DNA from: an uncultured Olsenella sp.
GTDB taxonomy: Bacteria > Actinomycetota > Coriobacteriia > Coriobacteriales > Atopobiaceae
Assembly: GCA_949287905.1 (NCBI GenBank)
Contig: CASEHX010000018.1
Location: forward strand, 124,001 to 188,000
Length of the DNA: 64,000 bases
Reading direction: 5' to 3'
Shown piece after piece: positions 37,628-45,710 of this stretch. Every line of letters starts with the position of its first letter. The stretch's first letter is position 1. Both the position numbers and the translations under genes were made by a program. Under the pieces are notes generated by a model, which saw only the letters and a list, made by a program, of their open reading frames with translations, was not told the origin of the DNA and made no database searches.

Positions 37628-38272
37628 TCATCCCTCCGCGTCCCCCCTCCCCCCGATCACGTTCGCCCAGCCGAGGAAGTCGATGCAGTCGAAGCCCTGG
37701 TCGCAGAGCGCCCGCAGCGACTTCGCGCTGTCGGCCGAGTATCCGAGAGCGGCCGCGACCTCCGACCACGGGCGGGCGTCGACGTAGCGGAAGCTGATCG
37801 CGTCGGCCACGGCCGAGCCCATGAGCCGGTCCACTCCGCCCTTGCCCGACTCCTCGCCGTAGAGCACGCGGCACGCGAGGTCGATCAGCTCGTAGCCCTC
37901 CTCCATGCGCCGGCGCGCCCTCTCCTCGAAGTCCAGGCGGGCGTCCGTCGCGGCCGTGCGGTCTGAGACGGAGCCCGAGCGCCCCTGCGCCTCGTAGCCC
38001 TGGGCGCGGACGCCCTCGCGGGCCTCCATGCGCAGGAGCGCCTGGCGGGTGCGCTCGAGGTCCACGGAGACGCCGCGCACCGTCTCGAAGAAGCTGCGGG
38101 CGTCGGCGTAGGACGAGAGGTCCGTGAGCGACGGCGCGCGAGGCCCCCGTGGGGCGCCCTCGTCCGCTCTCGCGCCCTCTGTCGGCACATCGGCCACAGT
38201 TGCCCACTCGGCGCACGAGCGGGGCGCAGAATCGCCCTCAGGCCCTCGCTTCGCCCTCGCTTCGACCGTCAC
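37628..38272 (-). CDS. Putative phage late transcription regulator (ArpU/sigma-like)
   Basis: 214 aa from the GTG at 38272 (overlaps upstream gene). Alanine/arginine-rich N-terminus, helical middle (RLDFEERARRRMEEGYELID), and a C-terminal sigma-4/HTH-like block YVDARPWSEVAAALGYSADS. Proteins of this build directly upstream of terS (ArpU, RinA, phage sigma-like) switch on late genes. Phased repeats lie right after it. Confidence 0.65.
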   Translation of the reverse strand: MTVEARAKRGPEGDSAPRSCAEWATVADVPTEGARADEGAPRGPRAPSLTDLSSYADARSFFETVRGVSVDLERTRQALLRMEAREGVRAQGYEAQGRSGSVSDRTAATDARLDFEERARRRMEEGYELIDLACRVLYGEESGKGGVDRLMGSAVADAISFRYVDARPWSEVAAALGYSADSAKSLRALCDQGFDCIDFLGWANVIGGRGDAEG

Positions 38273-38403
38273 GACAGCGCCCCGGAGACGGCGTCGGCCA
38301 TGACCCCAAGCGCCCAGGCGAGCGCCGCCACCGCAAGGGCGATGACGGCGGCGGTCAGGAGCGCGGCGATGACCTCGGCCATGAGCTGCTTCCAATCTCT
38401 CAC
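38269..38403 (-). CDS. Single-pass membrane mini-protein
   Basis: 44 aa from the GTG at 38403 with GGAGGTGG upstream, overlapping its neighbour by 4 bases. One hydrophobic helix (AALLTAAVIALAVAALAWAL). No family recognised. Confidence 0.55.
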   Translation of the reverse strand: MRDWKQLMAEVIAALLTAAVIALAVAALAWALGVMADAVSGALS

Positions 38404-38600
38404 GCGACCACCTCCACGCCGACGCGCACGACCGCTCCCACCGACGGGGCCTCGGCCTCCGGGCACACCCACGCGACCCCGCCCGGCCCGCCGGAGCGGT
38501 CGCACGAGACGAGCACGAGCCCCGTGTCCTCCCCGTCGGGGCCGTCCACCCGGCCGAGCGAGCAGACGCGGGAGATGAAGTCGTTCCTCAATCGGACCAC
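38400..38600 (-). CDS. Small phage protein of unknown function
   Basis: 66 aa, GTG start. Beta-rich with GRVDGPDGEDTGLVLVSCDR; overlaps the next gene by 4 bases. No recognised family. Confidence 0.55.
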   Translation of the reverse strand: MVRLRNDFISRVCSLGRVDGPDGEDTGLVLVSCDRSGGPGGVAWVCPEAEAPSVGAVVRVGVEVVA

Positions 38601-38629
38601 CCCTAACCTCTCTTGTGAGTCAACCTTTC

Positions 38630-38690
38630 GGCCGTGGCGCGTGTGGCGTGTGGAACACGCCCCACGGCCTCAGTCTCTTTTTCTCTCTTC
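38630..38690. other. Intergenic hairpin and polypyrimidine tract
   Basis: GGCCGTGG (38630-38637) pairs with CCACGGCC (38662-38669), enclosing GCGTGT/ACACGC. On the plus strand it is followed by a long T/C-only tract (TCTCTTTTTCTCTCTTCTC). It lies between the DUF4373 gene and the 66-aa gene; it would terminate antisense transcription, or act as a leader structure on the minus strand. Confidence 0.5.
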
Positions 38691-38713
38691 TCTTCTTATT
38701 GGTTGAGCACCCG

Positions 38714-38752
38714 TTTAGCTTTGCTAGAGCTGTGCTTTAGCTTTGCTAGAGC
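38714..38752. repeat. 22-bp tandem duplication at the end of the DUF4373 gene
   Basis: TTTAGCTTTGCTAGAGC occurs at 38714-38730 and again at 38736-38752. The 22-base period changes frame at the end of the upstream gene, giving the C-terminus SSKAKAQL instead of SSKAKRVLNQ. Confidence 0.75.
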
Positions 38753-39122
38753 CTCCCTTTCTTCCTGCGACCCTCCTCCGACCGAATGCCTCGGCGTTCT
38801 CGTCCATCCGCCTCGACCTCAGCACGCCGTCTGAGCAGGAGACGAGTCCGACCTCCTCAAGGAACGAGACGAACTCGGCGGCGTCGGAGGCGCTCTCTGA
38901 GTCGATGATGGCCGCGAGGTTCTCCGCATCGTTGTCGGTCTCTAGCGGTATCCCGTGGCCCTGCTCCGACGCGAGAGCCTCGCAGAGCAGCCACCAGCGA
39001 CCGTATCCGGCGACGCCGTACCTGCGAATCAGGCGCTTGCACTTCGGGTCGCCAGACGCGTCCGCATCGTGCGGAAAGTACCTGAGCGGCTTTGCCGCGA
39101 GCTCGGAGACCTCGTCCGCCAT
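38724..39122 (-). CDS. DUF4373 (Lin1244/Lin1753-like) protein, short form
   Basis: 132 aa. KPLRYFPHDADASGDPKCKR and RRYGVAGYGRWWLLCEALAS match the N-terminal domain of phage replication-initiation proteins of this family, which continue with a DnaD-like or other C-terminal half. Here it stops after GRKGGSSKAKAQL. The end is altered by a 22-base tandem duplication. Could be complete as a small regulator or truncated. Confidence 0.7.
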   Translation of the reverse strand: MADEVSELAAKPLRYFPHDADASGDPKCKRLIRRYGVAGYGRWWLLCEALASEQGHGIPLETDNDAENLAAIIDSESASDAAEFVSFLEEVGLVSCSDGVLRSRRMDENAEAFGRRRVAGRKGGSSKAKAQL

Positions 39123-39126
39123 CCGA

Positions 39127-39348
39127 TCACCTCCTCAACTGGGATGAACAGTCGAGGTCGCGGCAGAGGGCGCCGAGCGCCCCCGTGTCGGCCGTCTTGG
39201 ACATCAGGGCGGCGAGGGCCCGCGCGGCCCCTCCCGGTGCCTGCGAGAGGCCCCTGCGGTCGCAGCCGAGGGCCGCGCACAGCACCTCGGTCGCGGTGGC
39301 GTCGGCCGGCAGGGCGCGGAGGCGCGAGGCCGCGTCACGGGCGCTCAC
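39127..39348 (-). CDS. Small phage protein
   Basis: 73 aa from the GTG at 39348, overlapping the lipoprotein stop by 4 bases. Helical; one cysteine pair (LCAALGCDRRG, LCRDLDC). No recognised family. Confidence 0.5.
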   Translation of the reverse strand: MSARDAASRLRALPADATATEVLCAALGCDRRGLSQAPGGAARALAALMSKTADTGALGALCRDLDCSSQLRR

Positions 39349-39647
39349 TCCCCCGCCTCCAGCACCAGCAGGGGCGTCCCGTCGGCGTCGAGCAGCGGCG
39401 TGATGCCGTACTTGTACCGGTATAGGTACTGGGCCCCGGTGCTGTGGTCCACGATGACCTCCCAGTACGCGAGGTTGGTGCCGTGCGCCGAGAAGCGGCC
39501 CTGCCCGGTCTCGAGCGTCGAGAACTCGGCCGAATCGGGCCATCCGGCGGAGTCGGGCGCCGCGCACCCGGTCAGAGCCAGTACGAGCAGCCCGAAGGCG
39601 ACGCCAAGGAGAAACGCCGCGACCATCGTCTTCGCGAGCTTCCTCAT
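39345..39647 (-). CDS. Phage-encoded lipoprotein, DUF6440-like
   Basis: 100 aa from the ATG at 39647. Signal peptide with lipobox LTGC, then a mature domain with VIVDHSTGAQYLYRYKYG and ITPLLDADGTPLL, the DUF6440 pattern. A surface lipoprotein in the early operon; lipoproteins in lysogens sometimes block superinfection, but no direct evidence is visible. Confidence 0.7.
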   Translation of the reverse strand: MRKLAKTMVAAFLLGVAFGLLVLALTGCAAPDSAGWPDSAEFSTLETGQGRFSAHGTNLAYWEVIVDHSTGAQYLYRYKYGITPLLDADGTPLLVLEAGE

Positions 39648-40117
39648 GATGCCTCCCCTCCCGTCTCCCCTATCGCATCCATGATCTCGTCTGCTATCTC
39701 CCGCGCGGCGCCGGCCGAGAGGACCTCGCGGTCGCCGAGCGAGCGCAGGCCGGACGCGACGGCTCGCAGCGCCTCGCGGTCCACGGGACGCGCGGTCCTC
39801 GCCGTCACGCGCTCGGGATGCCTGTACTCCTCGATGGCGGACATGATGGAGCAGTAGAGGAAGTCCTCCGCACCGTCCGCTCCCTCCAGGCGCTCGAAGC
39901 ACCACTCGTGGATGGAGTCGATGCCGCGCTCGGTCGGGTCGGATGCGACAGCGTCGCGACAGTTATGCGACGTGTCGCCCGGGTCGATGAGGTCGGCGAG
40001 GCGGGAGAACAGGCGCCCACCCCCCACGCCGAGCACGCACATCAGCACCGTCAGCGACGGGCCGCTCTCCGCCCTCAGCGCCGCCGCCACGCGCCGTCTC
40101 TCGTCGTCAGTAGCCAC
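39644..40117 (-). CDS. Phage protein of unknown function
   Basis: 157 aa, helical, with a central HEWCFERLEGADGAEDFLYC. Overlaps the lipoprotein start by 4 bases and the upstream gene by 11. No recognised family. Confidence 0.6.
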   Translation of the reverse strand: MATDDERRRVAAALRAESGPSLTVLMCVLGVGGGRLFSRLADLIDPGDTSHNCRDAVASDPTERGIDSIHEWCFERLEGADGAEDFLYCSIMSAIEEYRHPERVTARTARPVDREALRAVASGLRSLGDREVLSAGAAREIADEIMDAIGETGGEAS

Positions 40118-40301
40118 TCTCGTCCTCCTCCACTCCCTGCCTCACGCAGTCGCACGCGAGGCGCCTCGCCTCCATCTCGGCGCGGTACAGCCAGCCCGCC
40201 GCCGAGTCCCAGTCCACGCCCGGCCTCGACAGCAGCCGCATCGCGCGGCGCAGGTCGGCGCGTATCTCGCCCACGCGGTCGCGGGCCTCGTCGGCGGTCA
40301 A
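40107..40301 (-). CDS. Small phage helical protein
   Basis: 64 aa from TTG at 40301, which overlaps the upstream stop (TTGA). Mainly helical (DEARDRVGEIRADLRRAMRL). No recognised family. The start codon is a best guess. Confidence 0.5.
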   Translation of the reverse strand: MTADEARDRVGEIRADLRRAMRLLSRPGVDWDSAAGWLYRAEMEARRLACDCVRQGVEEDESGY

Positions 40302-40501
40302 ACCCTCACCGCCTTCCCGATGTGCAGCCTCCTGCCGCAGCCCGGGCACGCCGGGCGCGGGCGGCTCTCGTCGGCACCGCAGCGCAGCAGCTCGGCGATG
40401 GTGAACGGCACCCTCGAGCCGCACTCCGGGCAGGTCGAGAACACCTTCTTGCTGTCCAGCTCGTCGTTTCCGACGGCGATGTACGGGACCTCGTCTTTCA
40501 T
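40298..40501 (-). CDS. Zinc-ribbon phage protein
   Basis: 67 aa from the ATG at 40501. Two CxxC knuckles (CPECG near residue 24, CPGCG near residue 53) suggest a zinc ribbon. Overlaps neighbours by 4 bases on each side. Confidence 0.6.
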   Translation of the reverse strand: MKDEVPYIAVGNDELDSKKVFSTCPECGSRVPFTIAELLRCGADESRPRPACPGCGRRLHIGKAVRV

Positions 40502-40974
40502 GCGTCCTCCCTCTCGTAGCGCGCGCCGTACGACTCCTTCGCGATCCTCCATATGGCCTCGGCGGCCGCCATCTTGCGGCGCCAGCGGCACGACTCGGGC
40601 GGCTGCGGCACGGCCTCCACGAGCCGGCCCCAGGACGCGTCGGGGCAGAGGACGCCCGCGAAGCTCGGCGCCATGCCCTCGTCCCTGAGCTCGGCGAGCA
40701 GCTCGCGGGTGCACACCAGCCAGTTGACGTCCCCGACGAAGTTGAGCCCGTGGCCGCTGTCGAAGTCGGCCATGCAGCTCTTGACCTCCATGCACGTGAG
40801 AAGCCCGCGCTCGATTGAGGCGGCGTCAGGGCGCTCGCCGTAAGGGCTGAAGCCCATGAGGTCGACCCTTCCGCCCCCGGGGACCTCCACCTCGGGCGCC
40901 CACAGGCGGAATCGGCGGCGCATCCGCGTCTCGGCGAGGGCGGTTAGGGCCTCGGTGGTCTCGGACCTAGTCAT
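40498..40974 (-). CDS. PD-(D/E)XK-type nuclease-like protein
   Basis: 158 aa from the ATG at 40974. RVDLMGFSPYGERP and LLTCMEVKSCMADFDSG contain the D...ExK pair of the PD-(D/E)XK superfamily (MmcB/RecB-nuclease-like). Overlaps the upstream gene by 8 bases. May act in phage recombination or DNA processing. Confidence 0.6.
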   Translation of the reverse strand: MTRSETTEALTALAETRMRRRFRLWAPEVEVPGGGRVDLMGFSPYGERPDAASIERGLLTCMEVKSCMADFDSGHGLNFVGDVNWLVCTRELLAELRDEGMAPSFAGVLCPDASWGRLVEAVPQPPESCRWRRKMAAAEAIWRIAKESYGARYEREDA

Positions 40975-41263
40975 CGGCCTCACGTCCCCTGCAGGACGCG
41001 AAGCACGCGCCCGGGTCGTAGTCGGGGCACCCGCCCTCGTCAAAGCGGTGATGGCCGATGCGCTCGTCCGGAACGAGGTCGGGGAACCTCTCGGGGTCGT
41101 ACGGCTCAAGCATCTCGATGGCCGTCATGGCTGCCGTGCATCCATGCGTGTAGCACACGAAGCAGGCGTTCGTTTCGACGTTCACGCTCGCCACGCGACC
41201 GATCTCCGGGCTCTCGTAGCCCGGAGCGAACACCACCCAGTCTCCCCTCTTGAACTCGGCCAT
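40967..41263 (-). CDS. Small phage protein
   Basis: 98 aa from the ATG at 41263. N-terminal beta-barrel-like start (FKRGDWVVFAPGYESPEIGR) resembling small SH3-like/KOW folds; several cysteines. No recognised family. Confidence 0.55.
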   Translation of the reverse strand: MAEFKRGDWVVFAPGYESPEIGRVASVNVETNACFVCYTHGCTAAMTAIEMLEPYDPERFPDLVPDERIGHHRFDEGGCPDYDPGACFASCRGREADD

Positions 41264-41421
41264 CACTTTCCCCTCTCGTCCGGGTACCTCTCCATGTACT
41301 CGCGGGTTATCGGGCCGACCATCGCGTCGGCCTCGGCCTCGCCGCGCTCGCGCGCCGCCCTGTTGCGGAGACGCCACGCCGTGCGGGCGAACCACCGCTC
41401 GAATCGCTCCATGACCCCCAT
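41263..41421 (-). CDS. Small basic phage protein
   Basis: 52 aa from the ATG at 41421, directly coupled (TGATG) to the HNH gene stop. Basic N-terminus (RFERWFARTAWRLRNRAARE). No recognised family. Confidence 0.5.
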   Translation of the reverse strand: MGVMERFERWFARTAWRLRNRAARERGEAEADAMVGPITREYMERYPDERGK

Positions 41422-41711
41422 CACTTCCCCCTCTCCGCCAGCTTGCGCCGACGTCTCGTCTCCGCATGGTGCGCCGCGTCGTAGCGCAGGTGACACGGAG
41501 CGCACAGCGCGCGCAGGTTCTCACGGCTGCAGTCCGACGGGTCGTGGTTGACATGCGACACGGTGAGCGTCCTCCTGTGCGTGTCGAACGGCTCGCCGGG
41601 TCTGCGGCACTGCTTGCCGCACTGCTCGCAGCGCCACCCGGCCTCGTCCTTGACCTCGCGGGCGATGCGCTCCCAGTCATCGGGGTACTTCCATCGCTCC
41701 ATCGGCATCAT
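41421..41711 (-). CDS. HNH endonuclease
   Basis: 96 aa. Zinc-binding CEQCGKQC and CAPCHLRY flank the beta-beta-alpha metal core with SHVNHDPSDCSRENLRALC. A small HNH nuclease. In phages such enzymes help packaging or act as homing nucleases; here it lies in the early operon, so recombination or host-DNA cleavage are equally possible. Confidence 0.85.
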   Translation of the reverse strand: MMPMERWKYPDDWERIAREVKDEAGWRCEQCGKQCRRPGEPFDTHRRTLTVSHVNHDPSDCSRENLRALCAPCHLRYDAAHHAETRRRRKLAERGK

Positions 41712-42916
41712 CGGTCACGCTCCGCCAGCGCCCTCGCGCGGCGCACGAGGCTATCGAGCGCAGCGCCCAGCGTGTTCTCGCCGACGCACCCAGCGGCGGC
41801 CTCTTGGGCGTCGAAGAGGTCTTGATTCGAACGCCATGCCACCACCATCGCACTGATGTCCTCAGCCAATCGGTCTAGGCTGTCGGGGCGCTCGTGGGTG
41901 AGGTCGGACGGGCAGTAGTTGAAGATGACCGGCGTGCCGAAGGCCTCAGTGCCATCCGAGCAGCCGACAAGACCAACGACGCTCGTCACAAGATGCATGA
42001 CTGTGAGCCTCTTTCCATTCGTCCTTTTCCACACCGTCTCCCCCTCGCGCAGCGGCAGGCCGTCCGCCGCGAGGACGGGTGCGCGGTGGGTGATCTGGTC
42101 TGGGCGGTAGTCGCACACTGCACCGCCACCGACAGTAACGAACCCATCTGAGACACTGGCGACCGACAGCGGCGTTCCGCAGCCGTCGACCTCGTACACC
42201 GTGTCCCCCACGCGAATCGCCACCCCGTCCGCGTCGAGCACCTTGGGCGCGGGGCGCTTGACGCGCTCGCCGTAGTCTGCCTTGAACTGCGGCTTCTCGT
42301 CGCAGAAGTCGTAGAGGCTGAAGTAGCACCCCATGAATCGAATCTGCTTGACGGTATAGGTCTTGCCGTCCTTGCCCATGAACTCGTCCCCGACACGCAC
42401 AGGCTCGCCGTCCTCGAACCTCGGCCACTCCATGCCCTCGGGCATGAGGCGCGGGCGCATGTCGTCAATGGTCTTGCCCAGCTCCTCGATGGTCTCGCGA
42501 CGCTCGGCACACTTGCGCTCAAGCTCCCACGCGTGCGCCTTAAGGCGGTCGCACCTCTGCTCGTGTCTGCTCTTTGCCTCTTCGAGCCACGCCGCGGGAA
42601 CGTATCCCTTCCAGCGGCGCTTCACCGCGTCAAGCCCGCCATGCTCGCGCACCCACGCGATTGCGTCGCGCTCCTCCTGCGGCAGGAGGTCGTAGGCGCT
42701 CATGGAGACGTCGGCGGCTCGCTCGCCCATCCTGAAGCAGTCCTCGGCGTGCTCGCGCTCGATCTGGTCGGCGATGTCGTTGAGCACGTCTCGCATCCTC
42801 CCGCCTTTATTGTCTTTACTCAAGTCATGGCCCGTGCAATAGTGCGTGTCTGTACAGGCCCACACCGAGCAATTGACCCCGTTCGCCAGCTCGCGCAGGC
42901 GCTCGATTCCGGTCAT
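41708..42916 (-). CDS. Multi-repeat phage protein
   Basis: 402 aa. After a helical N-terminal half with cysteines (ANGVNCSVWACTDTHYCTGH), the C-terminal half contains three diverged copies of a ~60-residue unit: FEDGEPVRVGDEFMGKDG, LDADGVAIRVGDTVYEVDG and LAADGLPLREGETVWKRTNG. Each looks like a small beta-barrel. No functional annotation is possible. Overlaps the HNH gene by 4 bases. Confidence 0.65.
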   Translation of the reverse strand: MTGIERLRELANGVNCSVWACTDTHYCTGHDLSKDNKGGRMRDVLNDIADQIEREHAEDCFRMGERAADVSMSAYDLLPQEERDAIAWVREHGGLDAVKRRWKGYVPAAWLEEAKSRHEQRCDRLKAHAWELERKCAERRETIEELGKTIDDMRPRLMPEGMEWPRFEDGEPVRVGDEFMGKDGKTYTVKQIRFMGCYFSLYDFCDEKPQFKADYGERVKRPAPKVLDADGVAIRVGDTVYEVDGCGTPLSVASVSDGFVTVGGGAVCDYRPDQITHRAPVLAADGLPLREGETVWKRTNGKRLTVMHLVTSVVGLVGCSDGTEAFGTPVIFNYCPSDLTHERPDSLDRLAEDISAMVVAWRSNQDLFDAQEAAAGCVGENTLGAALDSLVRRARALAERDR

Positions 42917-43173
42917 CTCGCACCGCCCTTCGCGTAGAGTCCATTAGGGCTGAAGGCAAAACGCCTGTACTCGTCCACCTTCCCGCCCGTTGTCACGACC
43001 TCGCCCCTGAGCGCGCGACTGCGCCTCTGGCTCACGATCTCGGCCACGGTCGAGTCCTTCCTGCTCGCCGCGTATCCCAGGGTGACCCCCTCTTCCCTGG
43101 CGATTTGCTTGAGCTGCTTGAGCGTGAGCCCCATGAGGCGCTCGCGCATCTCGTCCCAGACTTCCTCGCTCAT
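42913..43173 (-). CDS. SAP-like small DNA-binding protein
   Basis: 86 aa from the ATG at 43173. LTLKQLKQIAREEGVTLGYA with the following helix is a SAP/Rho-N-like nucleic-acid-binding motif. Early operon. Confidence 0.6.
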   Translation of the reverse strand: MSEEVWDEMRERLMGLTLKQLKQIAREEGVTLGYAASRKDSTVAEIVSQRRSRALRGEVVTTGGKVDEYRRFAFSPNGLYAKGGAR

Positions 43174-43183
43174 GTCTCCCCCC

Positions 43184-43399
43184 TCATCGCCCGGAGGCGC
43201 CTCGCGCACGCCTCCGGGCCGTCGTCTCGTCCCCGCCCGCGGCCCCGGGGCGCGGGGGCCGCGCGAGCGGCCCCTCCCTGCCCCTCAGGACCGACGCGGC
43301 CCAGCACTCTCGCTCCCACAGGCACCCCGCGCACTCGCCCTCGCGGTGCCAGCCGAGGCAGCGCGGCGCGTCACGCCCCGGCACGGGGACCGCCCCCAT
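43184..43399 (-). CDS. Cysteine-rich small phage protein
   Basis: 71 aa. CLGWHREGECAGCLWERECW gives a C-x8-C-x2-C-x5-C pattern, likely a metal site. Weak ribosome-binding site and 29-base overlap with the previous gene lower confidence. Confidence 0.45.
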   Translation of the reverse strand: MGAVPVPGRDAPRCLGWHREGECAGCLWERECWAASVLRGREGPLARPPRPGAAGGDETTARRRARGASGR

Positions 43400-43580
43400 C
43401 CCCGCCCGCGTGGCGGCGGAGGTACCTGCGCACGGTCCTCTCGGTCAGCGAGAAGCGCATGGAGATCTCCTCCAGGCTCGCGCCGCGTCTGCGCATCATG
43501 AGCAGCTCGTCGACCTCCCAGTCGGAGAGGGCGGGCTTCGCCCCGGCGCCGGGCCTCCGCCCGCCGCGCCCCGCCGTCAC
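43371..43580 (-). CDS. Small helix-turn-helix protein
   Basis: 69 aa from the GTG at 43580 (GTGA overlap). C-terminal HTH RRGASLEEISMRFSLTERTV of the resolvase/sigma-4 kind; glycine-rich N-terminus (GRGGRRPGAGAKP) like phage TerS/DNA-binding tails. Possible early regulator. Confidence 0.6.
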   Translation of the reverse strand: MTAGRGGRRPGAGAKPALSDWEVDELLMMRRRGASLEEISMRFSLTERTVRRYLRRHAGGDGGGPRAGA

Positions 43581-43849
43581 GCCGCCCCCGTCCAGCAGTC
43601 CTCCCAGTCGTGCCACTGGTCGAGCGGCACGAGGCGGGGCTCGTCGCCCTCGTACGCGCAGATGCCGTACCCGGCGTCGAGCTCCTCGCGCAGGCGGTCG
43701 CCCGCCTCGTCGAAGCAGCCCTCGGCGCAGTGGGCGCACTCGCGGCACGTCCCGCCGCTCGGGTGGTCCTCGCCCTCCGCCATGTGCCGCTCGGCCGCCG
43801 CGAGGGTGCAGCCCTCGACGGCGAGGTCCACGGCCTCGTCGCTCTGCAT
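43577..43849 (-). CDS. Cysteine-rich phage protein
   Basis: 90 aa from the ATG at 43849 (GGGGAGGCGAG upstream). CRECAHCAEGCFDEAG and two further cysteines suggest a zinc-binding fold. No recognised family. Confidence 0.55.
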   Translation of the reverse strand: MQSDEAVDLAVEGCTLAAAERHMAEGEDHPSGGTCRECAHCAEGCFDEAGDRLREELDAGYGICAYEGDEPRLVPLDQWHDWEDCWTGAA

Positions 43850-43866
43850 GTCCGCTCGCCTCCCCG

Positions 43867-44709
43867 CTACCACGACTGGTCGGCCTCGTAGAGGTCGGGC
43901 TCGAGTCCCATGACCTCCCCGGTGTTCGGCTCGACAGTCGGGACGTCGCAGGTCTCCCCGTCGCCGCCCGCGGCGCCCATCTTGGAGTCGATCCACGCGG
44001 CGGCGCGGTCGGCCTGATCCTGCGTCATGGACTCCATGGACGCGGCCCCGACCTCATGGCAGATGACGGCCATGCCCTGCTGCGGCGTGAGGCGGTACAG
44101 GCTCGTGTAGGCCTTGAAGCGCGCCCGCACGGCGGACAGGTCTGCGGCGGGGGCCACCTTGGCCGCGACGGGCCGCGGCTCCGGCTGCGCGTACTGCGGC
44201 ATGTCCTCGATGTCCTGGGTGAAGACGTCGCTCGCTGCGGTCGTGCTCTTCACGGCGTCGACGAATGCGCGCTTCTTCGCCATCTTGAGGCAGGTGTTCC
44301 ACACGTCCGCGATGTCCGGGTTCTCGACGCGCCTGCGCTCGCGACCGTAGCCCTCCCAGCGGTAGCGGTACTTGCTCTCCATCGTGGAGCACTCGCCCAC
44401 GCCGAAGCCCATGACCTCCCCGGTGTCCCGGCTGGTGAGCGTGCACTCGACGGCGTACTCGCGGTGCCCGTTGCCCAGGTGCTCCCGGTCGACCTTGTAG
44501 GACGGCACGAGCTTGAACATGTAGGCGATCTTCTCCGCGCCGGGCTGCAGGAGCGTCGGCTTGTCGCCGCAGCCCTTGATGGTGCCGTAGTGCGTCCCGT
44601 CCTGGAGGACGGACTTCATGAGGTACTGGATCTGGTTCACCTGCTCGCGGACCGCGAGCGCCGGCTCCTGGTCCTGCGGCGTTCCCTTCGCCAGCTGGTT
44701 GTCTGCCAT
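43867..44709 (-). CDS. Putative Rad52-like single-strand annealing protein
   Basis: 280 aa. VLQDGTHYGTIKGCGDKPTL and LQPGAEKIAYMFKLVPSY form a conserved N-terminal block common in phage proteins of actinobacteria and firmicutes. WNTCLKMAKKRAFVDAVKST resembles the KMAKKRA helix of Rad52/Sak-type annealases. C-terminal ~70 residues are disordered-like and acidic. It lies 3 bases after the DUF1351 gene, a usual neighbour of phage annealing proteins. Assignment is by pattern only. Confidence 0.55.
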   Translation of the reverse strand: MADNQLAKGTPQDQEPALAVREQVNQIQYLMKSVLQDGTHYGTIKGCGDKPTLLQPGAEKIAYMFKLVPSYKVDREHLGNGHREYAVECTLTSRDTGEVMGFGVGECSTMESKYRYRWEGYGRERRRVENPDIADVWNTCLKMAKKRAFVDAVKSTTAASDVFTQDIEDMPQYAQPEPRPVAAKVAPAADLSAVRARFKAYTSLYRLTPQQGMAVICHEVGAASMESMTQDQADRAAAWIDSKMGAAGGDGETCDVPTVEPNTGEVMGLEPDLYEADQSW

Positions 44710-44712
44710 TCC

Positions 44713-45705
44713 CTACTCCTTTCTCAGGAGGCGCCCGTGCGTCCCCAGCCGCTTCATCTCGACCAGGAACCTCGGCATGAGGCCCTCGGCCACCTTCACC
44801 TCGTACACGTAGACCGTCTCGCAGCCCTGAGGGCCCGCCTGCGCCGCCGGTGCGGCCTCGTCGGGCGTCGGCACCGGCTCGACCGCGACGGGGGCGGAGG
44901 CGGGCTCAGGCTCCGTCTCCGGTGCGCCCGCGGGCGGCCGCGTCTCGGCGTCCATCTCGAGGGCCGCCTGTCGCGCCCTCTGCTCGGCCTCCCACGCGGC
45001 GCGCTCCGCCTCGGCGCGCCTCAGGGCCTCGCGCTGCTCCACGCGCTGCTGCGTCATGCGCAGCGCCGACGCCATGTCCAGCGTGCGCAGGTACTCGGCG
45101 ACGAGGTCGGTCCTGTCCTCCTCCGTGAGCGCCGTGCCGTTGACGTGGGTCTGCGCGCCGACGGTCGAGAGGTCCGCCGCGACGGACTCGCAGGCGTCCT
45201 CGACGCCCTTCCAGATCGCCGCCTCCTTGGTGCCGTAGTTGCCCGCCTTCCAGTCGGCGCCGAAGCGCTCCCTCAGGCGGTCGTAGGGCACCTGCGCCGC
45301 GAGGTCCGGGTACTCCTCGCGGTAGCGGGCCTCGACCCGGGCGTCGCGGTCGAGCACGACCTGGCGCTCCCAGCGGTCGATCTCGCTCTTGTACTGGACG
45401 TCCTCCTCGCGCAGGCCGTCGAGGATGCCGGAGACCTCGGAGTTGAAGCGGTTGAGCGTGTCGCGCAGCTGCGCGGTCATGCGCTTCTTGTCGCCGTCGA
45501 CCTCCGCGATGAGCGCTCTCAGGGCCTTGCGCTGGGCCTTGGCGTCGCGGTACTGCTCGGGCGTGGTGATGTCGAAGGCCTCGAAGTCCGCAGCCCTCGC
45601 GGCGACCCTCTCGCGCTGCTCGGCGAGCCACCTGTCGGCCTCGGTGAGCGTGGCCGGGGCGTCGATGACCTCCGGCTCCACGTCGATTACCTTGTCCTCT
45701 GCCAT
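44713..45705 (-). CDS. DUF1351 protein
   Basis: 330 aa from the ATG at 45705 (GGGGGGAGTGA upstream). A long coiled coil (LRALIAEVDGDKKRMTAQLR and EREALRRAEAERAAWEAEQR-like heptads) with the KSEIDRWERQVVLDRDARVE core of the DUF1351 family. These phage proteins accompany recombinases or annealing proteins; function unknown. Confidence 0.7.
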   Translation of the reverse strand: MAEDKVIDVEPEVIDAPATLTEADRWLAEQRERVAARAADFEAFDITTPEQYRDAKAQRKALRALIAEVDGDKKRMTAQLRDTLNRFNSEVSGILDGLREEDVQYKSEIDRWERQVVLDRDARVEARYREEYPDLAAQVPYDRLRERFGADWKAGNYGTKEAAIWKGVEDACESVAADLSTVGAQTHVNGTALTEEDRTDLVAEYLRTLDMASALRMTQQRVEQREALRRAEAERAAWEAEQRARQAALEMDAETRPPAGAPETEPEPASAPVAVEPVPTPDEAAPAAQAGPQGCETVYVYEVKVAEGLMPRFLVEMKRLGTHGRLLRKE

Positions 45706-45710
45706 GTCCG

